Source: Carallia brachiata
Taxonomy: Eukaryota > Streptophyta > Magnoliopsida > Malpighiales > Rhizophoraceae
Reading direction: 5' to 3'
Assembly: GCA_021464245.1 (NCBI GenBank)
Contig: JADCRB010000096.1
Location: forward strand, 844,951-908,950
DNA length: 64,000 nucleotides
The notes under the pieces are model-generated. The model was not told the DNA's origin and did no database searches. It saw only the letters and a list, made by a program, of their open reading frames with translations. This document shows, piece by piece, positions 23,301-36,500 of this stretch. The translations under genes and the position numbers were made by a program. How positions within the stretch are numbered: the first letter of the stretch is position 1; the number at the start of each line of letters is the position of its first letter.

Positions 23301-24823
23301 GAAGGCATTCCAACTAAAAAGCTGCAATGCATCTTCGAAAATTAGTCCCTCAACCTCATATATAAAATCAACAAATTTTCTAAGCACTTGCTTATCTCTA
23401 CTTGTTATGATGAGTTTACTTCCCCGACCGAACCAGCATCTATCTCCAGCTAAAATCTAACTGTCTTGATTGATCCACATCATCAAGAACAATTAAGACC
23501 TTTCTATTGCATAGCACATTGATGAAAGAGGATCCAACGTTGCTTATGCCTATAGTTATTTCTCTTTCCCCTAGTACCTTTGAAAGAAGTTCTTCTCTTA
23601 AATGGATTAATCCACGCTTTTCTGATTCTTCCCTTATATTTGGAAGGAAGCAGCATCCTTCAAATGCATATGCAGTTAAATTGAAAATAGCTTCTGCAAT
23701 ACTTGACTTACCTATACCGCCCATGCCCCAAATTCCTAGAACACGAACATCTAGCGATCCATTGAATAATATTGCATTGATTTGCTTGATGTGTGAATGT
23801 ATTCCCACAAGGCCTTCTAAACCATTAGCTGATGTGTGCTTCAGTTTTTTCGATACATCTTTAGTGATTTCATCAATAAGTAGCGATTCTGGCCTGCAAT
23901 TGAAAATAGTAAGTTCCAATAATTCACAAAAAAGGTGAAATATTGAAGAGCTTTCAGATGTACGTGTGAACAACCCATGTAAGTGTCAATAAATGTAAAT
24001 TACTGCCATGCTTCCGTTTTCTTCTCAAACCCATGATTGTTGTTTGCTTTTCATTGTTGTTTTTCAGCACTTATATTCTAAAAAAAAGAAAGCGAAAACA
24101 TTTTCTGGTCCAACTGCCCCAGTGCAAGGCGCCATATGATCTCAATCACTGGTGTTATAACATTTTTGGTCGATACCTTCTTAAGGAAAGTACAAATAGT
24201 TGCCTGCATATTAAGCTTCAATATGTACATCAAACCTATAAAGATCATCACAATACAAACTTCACTTCAAATTTGGTTTCCAATATACTATTATTTCATT
24301 CCGTGAGGTAGTTTGGGAAAGTATTCAGATTTTACCTAGTAACCTGTGCATCCCAACCGGCCAAATTGGCTGCTTTGGATAAGGCAGCCCTCCATCTTTG
24401 CAACTCCTCAAGATTCTTAGAATTTTTCTCATGTCTAGCAAATGCTTCTGCAAAATTTCCAGTCTGTTGACTTACATCTGATGGATCTACATGGTAAAAT
24501 ACCGGTAGAACCATTTGACTGCAACTTTCTTTGCATCCCATTATCCTTACAAGTTCATCTAGACAATAAGTGGAAAAGGCATAGTTTTGGGAGAAAATGA
24601 TGACTGAAACCTTCGATGCTTCAATTGTTTGCAAAATTGTTGGTGTGATTTCTTCTCCTTTTCTAAGGTCATTATCCATAAAGGTTTCTATACCTTTCCG
24701 GTGCAATGCTGCATAGAGATGGCTAGTAAAATTATTGCGGGTGTCCTCGCCCCTGAAGCTCAAGAAAACATCATATTTCCATTGTTTCCTGGCATGAGAA
24801 GCAGAGGAAGAAGAAGAAGCCAT
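20354..24823 (-). pseudogene. TNL-1: TIR-NB-LRR resistance gene with a 2-bp frameshift in NB-ARC
   Basis: Five exons on the minus strand: 24336-24823 (TIR), 22809-23893 (NB-ARC), 22361-22672, 21069-22265 (LRRs) and 20354-20983 (C-JID). TIR starts at MASSSSSASHARKQW and shows YDVFLSFRGEDTR and YCLDEL with the catalytic Glu. NB-ARC has GMGGIGKSS, a P-loop with Ser-Ser in place of Thr-Thr, kinase-2 LIVLDDVD, GNPLALKVLGS, and MHG instead of MHD. Just after kinase-2 (about 23458) two bases present in TNL-2 are missing. The frame then reads DFSWR and stops. Restoring two bases would give a 1238-codon frame, and everything downstream is open, so the lesion is recent. As it stands the product would be a TIR plus P-loop protein of about 300 residues. 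The very C-terminus has LRKRKRN, a possible nuclear localisation signal. Confidence 0.9.
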
Positions 24824-25725
24824 TAGCAAATTTCCAGATATCAAGAGCAGCAAGAGAAAATGCAAATATCAATGTGTATATACTGCATCCATGTATATGT
24901 ACACACGCACATATATATATACAATTGTGTCATTTGCATGCAGTGACCTTTTACGCGCATGACGCTTTAGTGTTTCGAGGGGGCAGTGACTTTGCTTGGC
25001 AAATAAAAATTCTTTAAATGAGATGACATGCAAACTATTTTCTGCCAACAAATTTTAGTTCGAACTTTGAAAACTGAACCCCAATTCTGTAATGACATTG
25101 TTGACCAAAAAGTAGTTTCACCCGTCAAGTACTCCCCAAGGATTTTTCTCGCCGCCCATGCTGTTATTGGCCAATAAGTTGTCACTTGTGATTCATTAAC
25201 TGCTTTCCCACCATATGAGAAAGGAAAAAAACCAATGCAAATTGCCTAGTCCTTGTCGTAAAGATATCCGTCTGCAATCAAACAGATTAGCCTACGTGAT
25301 CAAGAAAAAAAAAAACGGCTGAATTATTGTAGCACTTGTCTTTTTTCTCACCCACCAATACCAAAATTTAAAAATAAATAAATAGATAAATGAAGAAAAA
25401 GAAAAACGGCCTTGGCAAGATTGAAGCTTTGACTATTGTTGTGTCTCCAAATAAGCCCTGTTTGATGTGTTCTGTATACCTGGAAACCTGGAGGTGCAGC
25501 AGCGAAGGTGATATCATTGATTTGATCGACGCAAAAATCCCAAATGCTGAAACCCTTATTGCAAAGAATTGTCCAGCCATAGCTGTTTGGTTTGGGGCTG
25601 ATCGGTTCTTCTTGGCGGGAGCGGGCGTTGAGGGGTCTTTTACTCTTCTTATTTCTCTGAAGATTGTGCACCGGACTCGTCCGCACACCACCCACAACAA
25701 CAACAAAAAAAAAAAAAAATGCTCA
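20354..25725 (-). repeat. Duplication unit A1, paired with 27412-32885
   Basis: TNL-1 with its upstream flank is collinear with TNL-2 and its flank. All five exons have matching lengths (488/488, 1085/1087, 312/312, 1197/1194, 630/609). Both introns and the upstream flank align, including an ATCATTGATTTGAT stretch (25514 and 32748). It is a recent segmental tandem duplication. Confidence 0.85.
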
Positions 25726-26036
25726 CTAATTTAATGCAATTGTATTAAAAAATATAAAATAATAAATTATAAAATTAAAATTTAAAATCTGATAAATATT
25801 ACATTAAAATTTAAAATATATATCTCATATCATATAAACTAAAACAAAAAAATTAATGTAATTATATTAAATTAGTGAGTGATGGACAATTCATTTGGTT
25901 TATAACTTTTTCTTATTTTTATTGAGGTCAGTTAAGGTGAGGAAAAAAAAAAGAAAGATAAAATTTATTGTAATACTTTCAGAAAGTATTATACAGCATT
26001 CTGCCTCATATCTCGTCTACAAAAGCATTGATACTA

Positions 26037-26067
<31 letters not shown>

Positions 26068-26579
26068 CAACTTAAAAATTTATGCCGTTGAAGGAGACTT
26101 AGAAATTAGGTCGAATGTTAAAAGGGAATCAAAGAAGTGCTGGTTGATGTTTTAAGTTGTTTAAACAATGTTTTTGCCCATGATTTGAATGCGTCTTCTT
26201 TTTTTTTGGTCATAACCATAATTTCAATGCTCTTGACACACATATACGCTACGATTCTGAATTGAGTTCTCTTTTTTTTCACTCATGGTTTTATTGCTAC
26301 TTCGACATTTCAAGTATGTCTTTAGGAGTTACATTTCTGAATTGTCTCTGTAGTCCAAGGAAGTAACGCCTACAGCTGCAGCATGCATGCATTAGGCCTG
26401 CATGCCATGTTTTCTACGGGGAAAAGTTTGGGTAACCGATTTTTTTGCCCGATGGAGTATATAGAAAATAAGAAACGTTGAATTTTAAGTAACAATGTTC
26501 ACATTTTTAATAACGAAATTTTATTAATAAATTTTTTATTATTTAAAATATATGTGTTATTACTAAAAATTGCAGGATT
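24824..26579. other. TNL-1 promoter side and spacer
   Basis: Upstream region of TNL-1, shared with TNL-2 up to about 25725. 25390-25700 is unusually free of stops in several frames and is conserved in the other copy at 32590-32880, but the frames do not agree between copies, so I call no gene. 25740-26080 is AT-rich with a short (TA)n run near 26035 followed by a T-run. Confidence 0.4.
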
Positions 26580-26870
26580 GTTACTCCCGGAACAATCTCT
26601 CGAGCTCCAAATGTCGGGTACTGAAACCACGTCCTTTCCTAAAAATTAGTAACAGAACACAATCGTGGTGATGAAAACCAAAATGAACAAAAGAAAATTG
26701 CTGATAACAAAGGAAGCAAATAAGATTTTGGAGCGTATACAATTTGTAGAAAAATGAACTCCATGACAAATCAGAGGCTCAGCACAGAACGTTCATTATG
26801 GTGTTGTGGAGCCTTCAGTCGGTTTCAATCTTTTAGGATGTGGCTCCTCGTCCGTCTCATCCTGTTGATA
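26580..26870 (-). pseudogene. Relic of the 3' end of a TNL-3-type gene
   Basis: The minus strand near 26796-26860 reads EEPHPKRLKPTEGSTTP and stop, next to the last residues of TNL-3 (EEPPKRLKQTEGSTIP). The following 3' flank (26600-26795) matches the 3' flank of TNL-3 (33430-33590) almost base for base, for example GATTTTGGAGCGTATACAA in both. Upstream of about 26860 the similarity stops, so only the tail of the gene is left, wedged between TNL-1 and TNL-2. It shows that a second TNL-3-type gene once stood here. Confidence 0.75.
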
Positions 26871-27411
26871 AACACTGTGAATTCCTCTGGCTTCAGAGTG
26901 CATATTCTATCTTATTGATACCCCACAAGCCAGAAGGTTGCACCGGGATGTAATGTTTTTAAATTGGAAAATAATAAGTTGTAAGTAATTCTACTGCACC
27001 GAAATAAAGGTTAAAAAAAAAAAAAATGTTGGCATACATTTTGATTTTTCCACAACATTCATAATGCAATCTTTTTATATGCCTGAATACAAACTAGTAA
27101 GCAACATCTAATCACTAAGTTTTTCTGTCTAGTTAAATTTTCTTTTATTGTTTTAAAATGATCGTGTCATGCTCTTGTGATTCTTCGCATTGTCATCTTT
27201 CCTTTATGTTCAGCTCCACCGTCTTTGTTCTCTCACATACTTTTGATCTACTGGCCTAACAGAGTCAAAGCTGGTTCTGTAATGCACAAGCACCAAAAAA
27301 CAATTCAGCATATTAACAATATGTGGGACCAAGTAAAATATTTAATATGAAATTGGAAACCTTGTTCCTCTCCCGCTTCAGGATCTGGTTCAGTTTTTCC
27401 CTGAAAAAGGC
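26871..27411. other. 3' flank of TNL-2
   Basis: Collinear with 19755-20353 downstream of TNL-1. No gene. Confidence 0.5.
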
Positions 27412-30400
27412 CTAGTTCCTCTTCCTCTTTGTCAAAGTCTTCTCTTGTACTGAAGTCATCCCCATACAGGCCTCTTCCGCAAGATTCATTCTCTTACTCA
27501 CTGCGTCCCCTGCCAGCATTTCCAATTCATTGCACTGATCTCGTGCATAAAGTGGAATTACCCCGCACCTTTTCACTTTGCAGCTTTCTATATCGGCTTG
27601 GTAGACTTCTGGATGAAGTTCGAATGAGACCTCAATGTTGCAGCATCCTTTGAACAACTTGCATTTTTCATCAGGCATGGCGTACAAACCAGGGTCATAC
27701 CACAACAGTACATGCTCCGAGCCAACACACCTGTCCAAGTTTAATGGCCACCAAAGTTCCCAACTATTTAGCCAGGACACACGATCATAGTGGTCACCAA
27801 AACTATTTTCGTAATGGCAACTACATTGGACGGAGAAAAAAGTGTAACGGTAATCCTGGAATGCAACACCTGCACACAAAGCGAAACCCAGGAACCCATT
27901 GTTATACCAGTCTGGAGGCAGTTGGATTGTGATTGAGGCTCCGAGAGTTGCATTTGGAAAGCATCCTAGAATTTCACTTCCAGGGTAGCAAATGCTGAGA
28001 GCAGGTAGCTGACCAATCTCCTATCAGGAAAAAGCAGAATATTAACTGAGACAGAACACCTGCCAAAAAGGAGAAAGTGAAGGAGAGAGAAAGAGAGAGA
28101 CCTCATGATTATCTTTTGCCCTTTTTTCAGAACCCTGAATTCTTAACAGTGCTTTTGCCACGATATCACTCCATTCATTTTGATCCAATTGGACGCATTG
28201 AGTAAATATGAACCATTCATTAGTACATGAATGATGGTATTCAGACTCGAATAGCTTTCCAAGGCCATACACACTTTCCAATGACCTGCAGTCATGTGCA
28301 TCTATATAGTATAAAGTCGGAGGAAGCTCTGGCAACGAACGGAGCCTATGGCAGTAACTTATGTCAAGATGAGCTAGCAAAGAAAGTTGTTTGATGCTCT
28401 CTGGCAGTTGCTCAAAATTGTTTCTAGTTAAATGCAGCTCTACTATAGAAGATAAACAGTCCAGGTCAGCAGGTAACTTTGATATGTTACAATCGCGTAG
28501 ACTTAGAAAGGATAAACTAGGAAAGCTTGACATTGGAGGCAAGGATAGACCCGCAGAATCTTGACCTCTACACCCAACTACGTGGATCTCCTCCAAAGAC
28601 AAACTGCTTGGGAGATTTTCAAGGTTTGAGCAACCAGAAAGGTGAAATTGACGGAGATTTGTCAAATTGCTGAAGCTTTCTGGAAGACGAGCAAGGTTTG
28701 TGCAGTGCTTCATATACAATGAAGAAAGCCCTTTCAGATTTTCAATCGAAAGTGGTAGTTCTTCAATGGCTGTTCCACTCAAAGAAAGTACCTCTAATCC
28801 ATCCATAATCTCCAATATCTCTGGAAAAGTCTTGAGATTTGAGCAACCATGCAGAATCAAATGTTTAAGAGACTTTAACTTGCAAATGCTGGTTGAGAGA
28901 ATCTCAAGCTTAGTACAATTTTCCATACGCAACTCAACCAATCTACTAAGGCACTCAACTGACAAGGGCACTTCTTTTATTGCAGTCTCTTCTAAATATA
29001 GGTGATGAATGTTCCTTGAAACCTCCGGAAACTTTTCAAGATTAAAGCAACCAGAAAGAACAAGAGTTTCTAGCAATTTTAAATCCACAGTGCTTGGAAG
29101 GCTCCTAATTTTTTGGCAACCTTTCAGACTAATGTATTTAACATTGCTCAGATGCCTTATAGATGATGAAACTTTAACCAAATTGGCACAACCTTCAAAA
29201 ACCATACTCACAAGATTTGTAGCCAGAGATACGTTTGGGGTTCTGGACATGCAATGGCAATAACTAAGATCAATCTGCTTTAAGTTAAAAAGCTCCTACA
29301 GTGAAAGGTAACTATATGTCATAAACTACAACCATTGGAACTTACAATTTATACGGAGATAGATAACTGTCCAACCATAAGAAATCATACCTTGGCTCCC
29401 TTCCAAAGTCTTTTGACCCTGCTGTAAGGCAACTTAAGCACGACAAGTTCTACTGGATGGAAATTGTCTGGCAAAGATCTCAGCGGATATCCATGCCAAT
29501 ATAGATATCTTATCTCGTCTGGAAGCATTTCAAGGCCTTCGAAAAGGTGCACCTTACAATGATTCTCAAAGCCGCCTCGATTATTAGACTCATAAAGCTT
29601 GAGCAATTTAAGATTTGGCATCTTCGAAAAGGCATTCGGATGTAATTGTATCTCTCTTACTTTAGACATGTCGAGAAATATGCCTTCAACAGCTTTAGTA
29701 GCCTAGCAATCAAGAGCAAAAGGAAATTTAAGACAGGATAGCATCCAAAATTGAATAAACATCTAATCTCAAGAGAATAAAAGTACGTGTATAGAGGAAA
29801 AAGAATGTAATTGAATGTTGATGCTCCTATATCTTACAATATTTTTCGTAAGTACTTGATAGATGTCCTTGTGATTCCATAATCTGCTTCGCTTGCCTGG
29901 TTCTTTAGATTCTTGGCGAACAATCTCCATACCCATTGCTTGCAATAAACTATGCATTTCCAACTTGTTGTGCTGTGAAATAGTTACAAGAGACCTATCT
30001 ATGAGAACACATATTCCAATGTCAGTAGAAAGGCCACAACCATCTAGTATCTGTGTCACCGTATCTCTATCATCGCCTTTAAAGAAACACACAATGTGGA
30101 GAAAGATTTCTTTCTCTTCTTCATCTAGGCCATCATAACTAAGTTTCAGCACATTTTGTATGTCCAAGTTAACAGCTTTTTTCAGCTTTTCCAATGCACT
30201 CTTCCAATCTCTTCTGCTCTTGCCATATAAAAAGGAACCCAAAACTTTAAGAGCTAAGGGATTGCCTTTAGCATATTCAACAACCACGCTTGACATGGCT
30301 GTCAAGTCATCTGTTGGATGGCTTTGCTTGAAGGCATTCCAACTAAAAAGCTGAAATGCATCTTCGAAAATTAGTCCCTCAACCTCGTATATAAAATCAA

Positions 30401-31847
30401 CAAATTTTCTAAGCACTTGCTTGTCTCTACTTGTTATGATGAGTCTACTTCCCCGACCGAACCAGCATCTATCTCCAGCTAAAATCTCCAACTGTCTTGA
30501 TTTATCCACATCATCAAGAACAATTAAGACCTTTCTATTGCAGAGCACATTGGTGAAAGAGGATCCAACATTGCTCATCCCTATAGTTTGATCTCTTTCC
30601 CCTAATATCTGTGAAAGAATCTCTTCTCTTAAATGGATTAATCCATGCTTATCTGATTCTTCCCTTATATTTGGAAGGAAGCAGCATCCTTCAAATGCAT
30701 ATGCAGTTAAATTGAAAATAGCTTCTGCAATAGTTGTCTTACCAATACCACCCATGCCCCAAATTCCTAGAACACGAACATCTAGCGATCCACTGAATAA
30801 TATTGCATTGATTCGCTTGATGTGTGAATGTATTCCTACAAGGCCTTCTAAACCACTAGCAGAAGTGCGTTTCAGTTTTTTCAATATATCTTTAGTAATT
30901 TCATCAATAAGTAGTGATTCCGGCCTGCTACATAACAGGGTAAGTTGCAATAAATCACAAAAAAAAAAAAAGTGAAATATGAAAAAGCTTTTAGATGTAC
31001 ATGTTAACAACTGAAAAAAGTGCGAATGAATGCAAATTACTGCCATGCTCTAGTTTTTTCTCTACCCCATGATTTTTATTTGCTTTTCATTGTTGTTTTC
31101 CAGCACTTATACTCTAAAATAAGGAAAGTAAAAGCATTTTCTGGTCCAACAGGCCTAGTGCAAGGCATCATTTGATCTTGTCACTGGTTTTATACCATTT
31201 TTGTTTCGATACCTTCTTAAGGAAAGTACAAATAGTTGCATTCATATTAAGCTTCATTATGTACATCAACCTACAAGATCGTTACAAGACAAACATATTT
31301 TTAATATCCAAGACAGTGTTGTTCTAAGTGATAGTTTGGGAAAATAACTCAGATTTTACCTAGTAACCTGTGCATCCCAGCCAGCCAGATTGGCTGCTTT
31401 GGCCAAGGCAGCCCTCCATCTTTGCAATTTCTCAAGATTCTCAGAATTTTTCTCATGTCTAGCAAATGCTTCTGCAAAATTACCTGTCTGTTGACTTACA
31501 TCAGATGGATCTACATGGTAAAATACCGGTAGAACCATTTGATTGCAAGTTTCTTTGCATCCCATTATCCTTACAAGTTCATCTAGACAATAAGAAGAAA
31601 AGGCATAGTTTTTGGAGAAAACGATGACTGAAACCTTCGATGCTTCAATTGTTTGCAAAATTGTTGGTGTGATTTCTTCTCCTTTTCCAAGGTCATTATC
31701 CATAAAGGTTTCTATACCTTTCCGGCGTAACGCTGCATAGAGATGGCTAGTAAAATTATTGCGGGTGTCCTCGCCTCTGAAGCTCAAGAAAACATCATAT
31801 TTCCATTGTTTCCTAGCATGAGAAGCAGAGGAAGAAGAGGAAGCCAT
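27412..31847 (-). CDS. TNL-2: intact TIR-NB-LRR-C-JID resistance protein
   Basis: Likely an intracellular immune receptor of 1229 residues. Exons are 31360-31847, 29838-30924, 29391-29702, 28102-29295 and 27412-28020, 3690 bases in all, divisible by three with no internal stop. Exon 1 is the TIR domain (residues about 14-163, YDVFLSFRGEDTR; YCLDEL carries the NADase Glu). Exon 2 is NB-ARC: P-loop GMGGIGKTT (about 218-226), kinase-2 LIVLDDVD (about 294-301), GSRLIITSRD, GNPLALKVLGS, and MHS where most TNLs have MHD (about 485). Exons 3-4 carry the leucine-rich repeats (about 526-1026). Exon 5 is the post-LRR C-JID domain (ICYPGSEI, LPPDWYNNGFLGFALC). The C-terminus TKRKRN may be a nuclear signal. 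The start follows TNL-1; an upstream extension has no ATG. Family function (pathogen recognition, EDS1-dependent signalling) is known for TNLs; the ligand is unknown. Confidence 0.93.
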
Positions 31848-33587
31848 TAGCAAACTTCCAGATATCAAGAGCAGTGAGGTAAAAAGCAAATATCAATGTG
31901 TATATACTGCATCCATGTATGTGAACACACACACATATATATAATTGTGTCATTTGCATGCAGTGACGTTTTACGCGCATGACGCCTCACGTTTCCAGGG
32001 GGCAGTCAGTTTGCTTGGCGTTTTTAGAGGGGGCAGTGACTCTGGTTTGCCAATAATAATCTTTAAGTGAGATGACATGCAAACTATTTTCTGCCAAAAA
32101 ATTTTAGTTTAACCTTTGAAAACTCAACCCCACTTCAGTAATAGCCTTGTTGACCCAAAAGTCTTCCTATAATAATCGCCAATTGTAAAACGTAAATTTC
32201 AACCCGTCAACTACTCCCCGAGGATTTTTCTCGCCGCCCAGGCGGCCACCATATTTGCCTTTTTTTTTCAATGGCAAATGAGTCATCACTTTAGAATCAT
32301 TGGCTGCTTTCCCACCATATGAGGAAAAAAAAAAATGACCAATGAAAATTGCCCGGTCCTCGTCTCAAAGTTATCCAACTGCAATCCAACAGATTAGCCT
32401 ATGTGATCAAGAAAAAACTGCTGAATTATCGTAGCGCTTGTCAGTTTTGTCACTCTACCATTACCAAAATGGGGTCTAAGTACTACAAAGTACAATTATC
32501 ATAAAGAATTCTCCTTTAGCTCAGCGGTACTCTACAAAGTGCTGAAGATCTCAGTGCGAGTCTAATAATTAACAAAAAAAAAAATGGTAAAAAAAAAAAA
32601 ACCGCCATATTAGCAAAGATTGAACCTTTGACTATTGTTGGATCTCCAAATAAGCCGGGTTTGATGGGTTTTGTATGTCTGGAACTGGAAAGTGAAACCA
32701 TCCCCCATATCCAGGCGAAACCCGGAGGTGCAGCAGTGAAGGTGATATCATTGATTTGATTGATGCAAAAATCCCAAATGCTGAAACCCTAATTGCAAAA
32801 GATTGTCCAGGCATGGCAGTTTGGTTTGGTGCTGATTGGTTCTTGTTGGCGGGAAATAAGGATTGGGCGTGGACAGGTCTTTTACTCTTTTATTTTTGCT
32901 GAGGTCAACTAAGATGGGTTAAAAAAGAAAAAAAATAAAAATAAAAAGTCTCAAATACTTTCTGAAAGTATTCCACGGCATTCTACTCCCTTGTACCGTT
33001 GATACTATATCAAGAAAAATTATTCGTCAAACGAGGCCTAAAACTGAGTACAACAATGGGTATTTTGGTTTACGACGCACATTTGCGATGATTTTTATAT
33101 TTATAATGCACTTTTTTTAGTTATTAAAAAAAACGTGGCCTGAAAATTAGATTGTATATTAAAAGAAAGTTGAAGAAGGAGAGCAATACATGGTATTATT
33201 GTTTAAAGAGTGCGGGTTGATGTTTTAAGCTGTTTAAATGATGTTTTAGATTTCAAGGTTTTTTTTTTTTTTTTTTGGCCATAACCGCTATTTCAATGCT
33301 CTTAACACACACATATATGCTACAATTCTAAATTAAATACGAGTTACATTACTGAATTGCTTCTGTTGTCCAAAGAAATGACACCTACAGCTGCAGCCTG
33401 CATGCATTAGGCCAGTATACTATGTATTTTTTAAAAAATTAGGATCAGAACACAACGTTGGTGCTGAAAACCAAAATGAACAAAAGCCAATTGGTGATAA
33501 CAAAGGAGGCAAACAAGATTTTGGAGCGTATACAATTTGTAGAAAAATGAACTCGCGACAAATCAAAGGCTGAGCAGAGAACGTTGA
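31848..33587. other. TNL-2 promoter side and 3' flank of TNL-3
   Basis: To about 32885 it is the upstream flank shared with TNL-1. From about 33150 on it is the 3' flank of TNL-3, shared with the relic flank at 26.1-26.8 kb. No gene seen. A T-run lies at 33261-33276. Confidence 0.5.
32513..32600 (+). repeat. tRNA-like insertion (possible SINE remnant)
   Basis: TTTAGCTCAGCGGTA resembles a tRNA A box and is followed about 35 bases later by TGCGAGTC, a weak B box, and A-runs. The matching place upstream of TNL-1 (about 25350-25395) lacks this stretch, so it was probably inserted after the duplication. It is too short and degenerate to be a working tRNA. Confidence 0.35.
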
Positions 33588-36500
33588 TTATGGTATCGTG
33601 GAGCCTTCAGTCTGTTTCAATCTTTTAGGTGGCTCCTCCATCTCAACAGAGCCGGCATTCCCGCATACTTCATCCTCATCAACTTGGTGAGAGCAACAGT
33701 ACTGGTCCTCTCGCCGGCATCTCTTATTTTCGAAACTCTCTTTTGTACAATTTACGTTCACTGATCCCCCCAGTGACATGTCTAAACTGTCGTATCCCTC
33801 ATCTTGGCCATGCAAATACAATGGAATGACCCCACACATCTTTATCTTGCAATTGCATTTACTAGTTGCATGATCCTCGTAGAACTTGAACAAGGCAACA
33901 ACCTGGCAGGATTGAGTAAACAGAAGACCGGTTTCAAGTAGTTTGTCATATTCTACATAATGATATTGCAAAGCTACGTGCTCCATCTCAGTCTGACAGT
34001 GAGTGAGAACCAAATCCCCAGAAGAATAATGGTCTCCAAAATGATAGCTGTATCGAAAAGTTGAATATACTCCGCATTGCTCATAAACAATCCCAAAAAC
34101 AAACCCCAAGAAGTGATCATTAAGCCAATTTGGAGGAAGCCGGAATCTGATTGAATTTCCCATCCTTTGATGCTTGAACCACTCTGGAATTCTACTTCCC
34201 GGATAACATATGTTCACAGAAAGTGTCGGATGATATCTCTGTACCACAAAATTCAAAATTTTCAACATTGGTAATAACTGTCATACTAAGCAATTAGTAT
34301 TGATTCAAACACACACACACATAGAAAGAGAGATTTGACTTGATTTGCAAGGTGTTGATTTCTCATCAGCGCACGTGCCATTTCCTCACATCCTTCCTCA
34401 TCCAATTTCAAGCAATTTGCAAAGTTGAAATTATGGTAACAGTATTCTGAATCAGAGAGTAGTTGTGTAATAGAAGATACTGTTTCCAACGATCTGCAAC
34501 CATACGCATCTATATCAAATAGACTCCCCGGAAGCTCTGGTAAGGACTTGAGCTTCTGACAGTGACTTATATTAAGCCATTTCAGTTGAGAAAGCTGTGT
34601 AATGCTGGCAGGGATACTTTCAAAACTATTTCCTTTTAAGTCCACCTCTTCTAAAGAGGATAGCAAGCCCAAGTCAGCAGGAAACAGGCAGAGATTACAA
34701 TATGATAGGAATAATCGGTTCAAAGAAGCTGAGAAATCAACATAATCTTGGCATCTATTTTCAATGACAGTAAAACTATCCAGAGTCTCCTCATCCTTTT
34801 CCTCCTCTTCCAAGATATGCGGAAATTTCTTTAGACTTGAGCAGCCATCTAGACGAAGCTCTTGAAGAGATTGGAGCTTGCAAACATTGCTTGCAAGAAT
34901 TTCAAGCTTAGTGCAATTCCGCATTGACAATTTAACAAGTCTACTAAAGCGTGCAAGTGATGAGGGCACTTCTGCTATTGCAGTCTCATCCAAAATTAAC
35001 TCCAACAAATTACTTGAAATCTCAGGAAACTTTGCTAAAGCATAACAGCTAGAGAGATCAAGGATTTCAAGACATTTCAAATCAATGTTACTTGGGAGAC
35101 TCTCAAGCTGAGCACACGACATCATGCACAGCTCAACAAGATTGTCCAGACACTCAACTGATGAGGAGGGCACTTCTTTTATTGCAGTCACACTTAAATA
35201 CAGATACTTTACATTCCCAGATAGTATTGGGAAAGTTTCAAGATTTGAACACCATGATAGATCAAGGGTTTCAAGAGATTTCAAATCAACGAGAGTTGGG
35301 AGACTCCTCAGATTTGGGCATGTGGCCAAGTTTATGTAAGTAATGTTGCTGAGATGACGTATAGATGAGGAGACCTCATGCAAATTGGTACAACCTTCTA
35401 GGATTACCTTGGTAACATTTGGAGCCCATGACAGCTTTGGAATTTTAGTCAGGTGTTGTGAGTAACTGAGGTCAATCTTTCTTAATTTGCCAAAATCCTG
35501 TAATCAGGAAAAAAAAAAAAAAAACAAGACACACATGAAAAAATTTAATATAACTATTGTGTTGGACATTACAAAGTTTTCTGCCTGTAGAAATTATTAG
35601 TGTAGGAAGATAAAAACAACTATACAACATAGCAACTGAGAACATACCTTGTCTCCTTTCCAAAGTCTTTTAACATTGCTATATCGCAAACTAAGCTCAA
35701 TGAGGTTCTTTGGCCGGAAATTAGGTGGAAGATATTTTAATGGGTATGCATCCCAATAGAGATATCTTAGCTCATCAGGAAGGGAACTGATGCCTTCAGG
35801 AAGGTGCACTTTGTTGAATCGTTCTTCAAGGCCTTCAAGTTTGATATCAGAGTATTCTGAGTCATAGACTTTAAGAAATTTAAGGTTACACATCTTTGCA
35901 AAGGCATCCGACTGCAACTGTACTTCTTGTATTTTTGACATGTCCAAGAACAAGCCCTGAATTGTTTTAGTTCCCTAGCAATAACAAACATGGCCAGCAA
36001 AGGAGATGTAAGTTAAGGTAACAAATAAAGTTATTAATACATATTAAGGAATAGTTTGATTCCATACGCACTAAAGAAAGACAAAGCTTCAAACACAACA
36101 AAAAAACAGAAATTTGATGCATCTAAATATTACAGAATTTTCCCTCAAAACTTGATAAATGTCCTGATGATGCCATAGCCTACTACGTTTGCCTGGATCC
36201 TTGGATTCTTGGCGCACAACTTCTTTGCCCATTTCTTGCAATAAATCGTGCATTTCTAGGCTATTATCCTGATTTGAAATCATTACGAGGGACTTATCGA
36301 CAAGAACACTTAATGTAATTTCCATCGAAAAGCCGCAGTCATTCAAGATTTCTAATACATAATCCTTGTTCCAGCCTTTCCAGAAGCATGCAATATGAAG
36401 AAAGATCTCTCTCTCTTCCTCATCTAAGCCATCATAGCTAATTCTCAAAATATTTTGAATTTTCTTGTTAGGAGCATTTTCCAATTTCCTCAAGCTACTT

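Larger units (their letters stand above)
27412..32885 (-). repeat. Duplication unit A2, paired with 20354-25725
   Basis: Copy of the TNL-1 unit containing the intact TNL-2. The main differences are the 2-bp indel in NB-ARC, short indels in the last two exons, and a small insertion near 32500-32600 that looks like a tRNA-derived sequence. Confidence 0.85.

Noticed and set aside
25348..25734. Frames of 112-115 codons on both strands upstream of TNL-1
   Set aside because: The region is conserved in the TNL-2 copy, but the reading frame is not. It has no motif on either strand.
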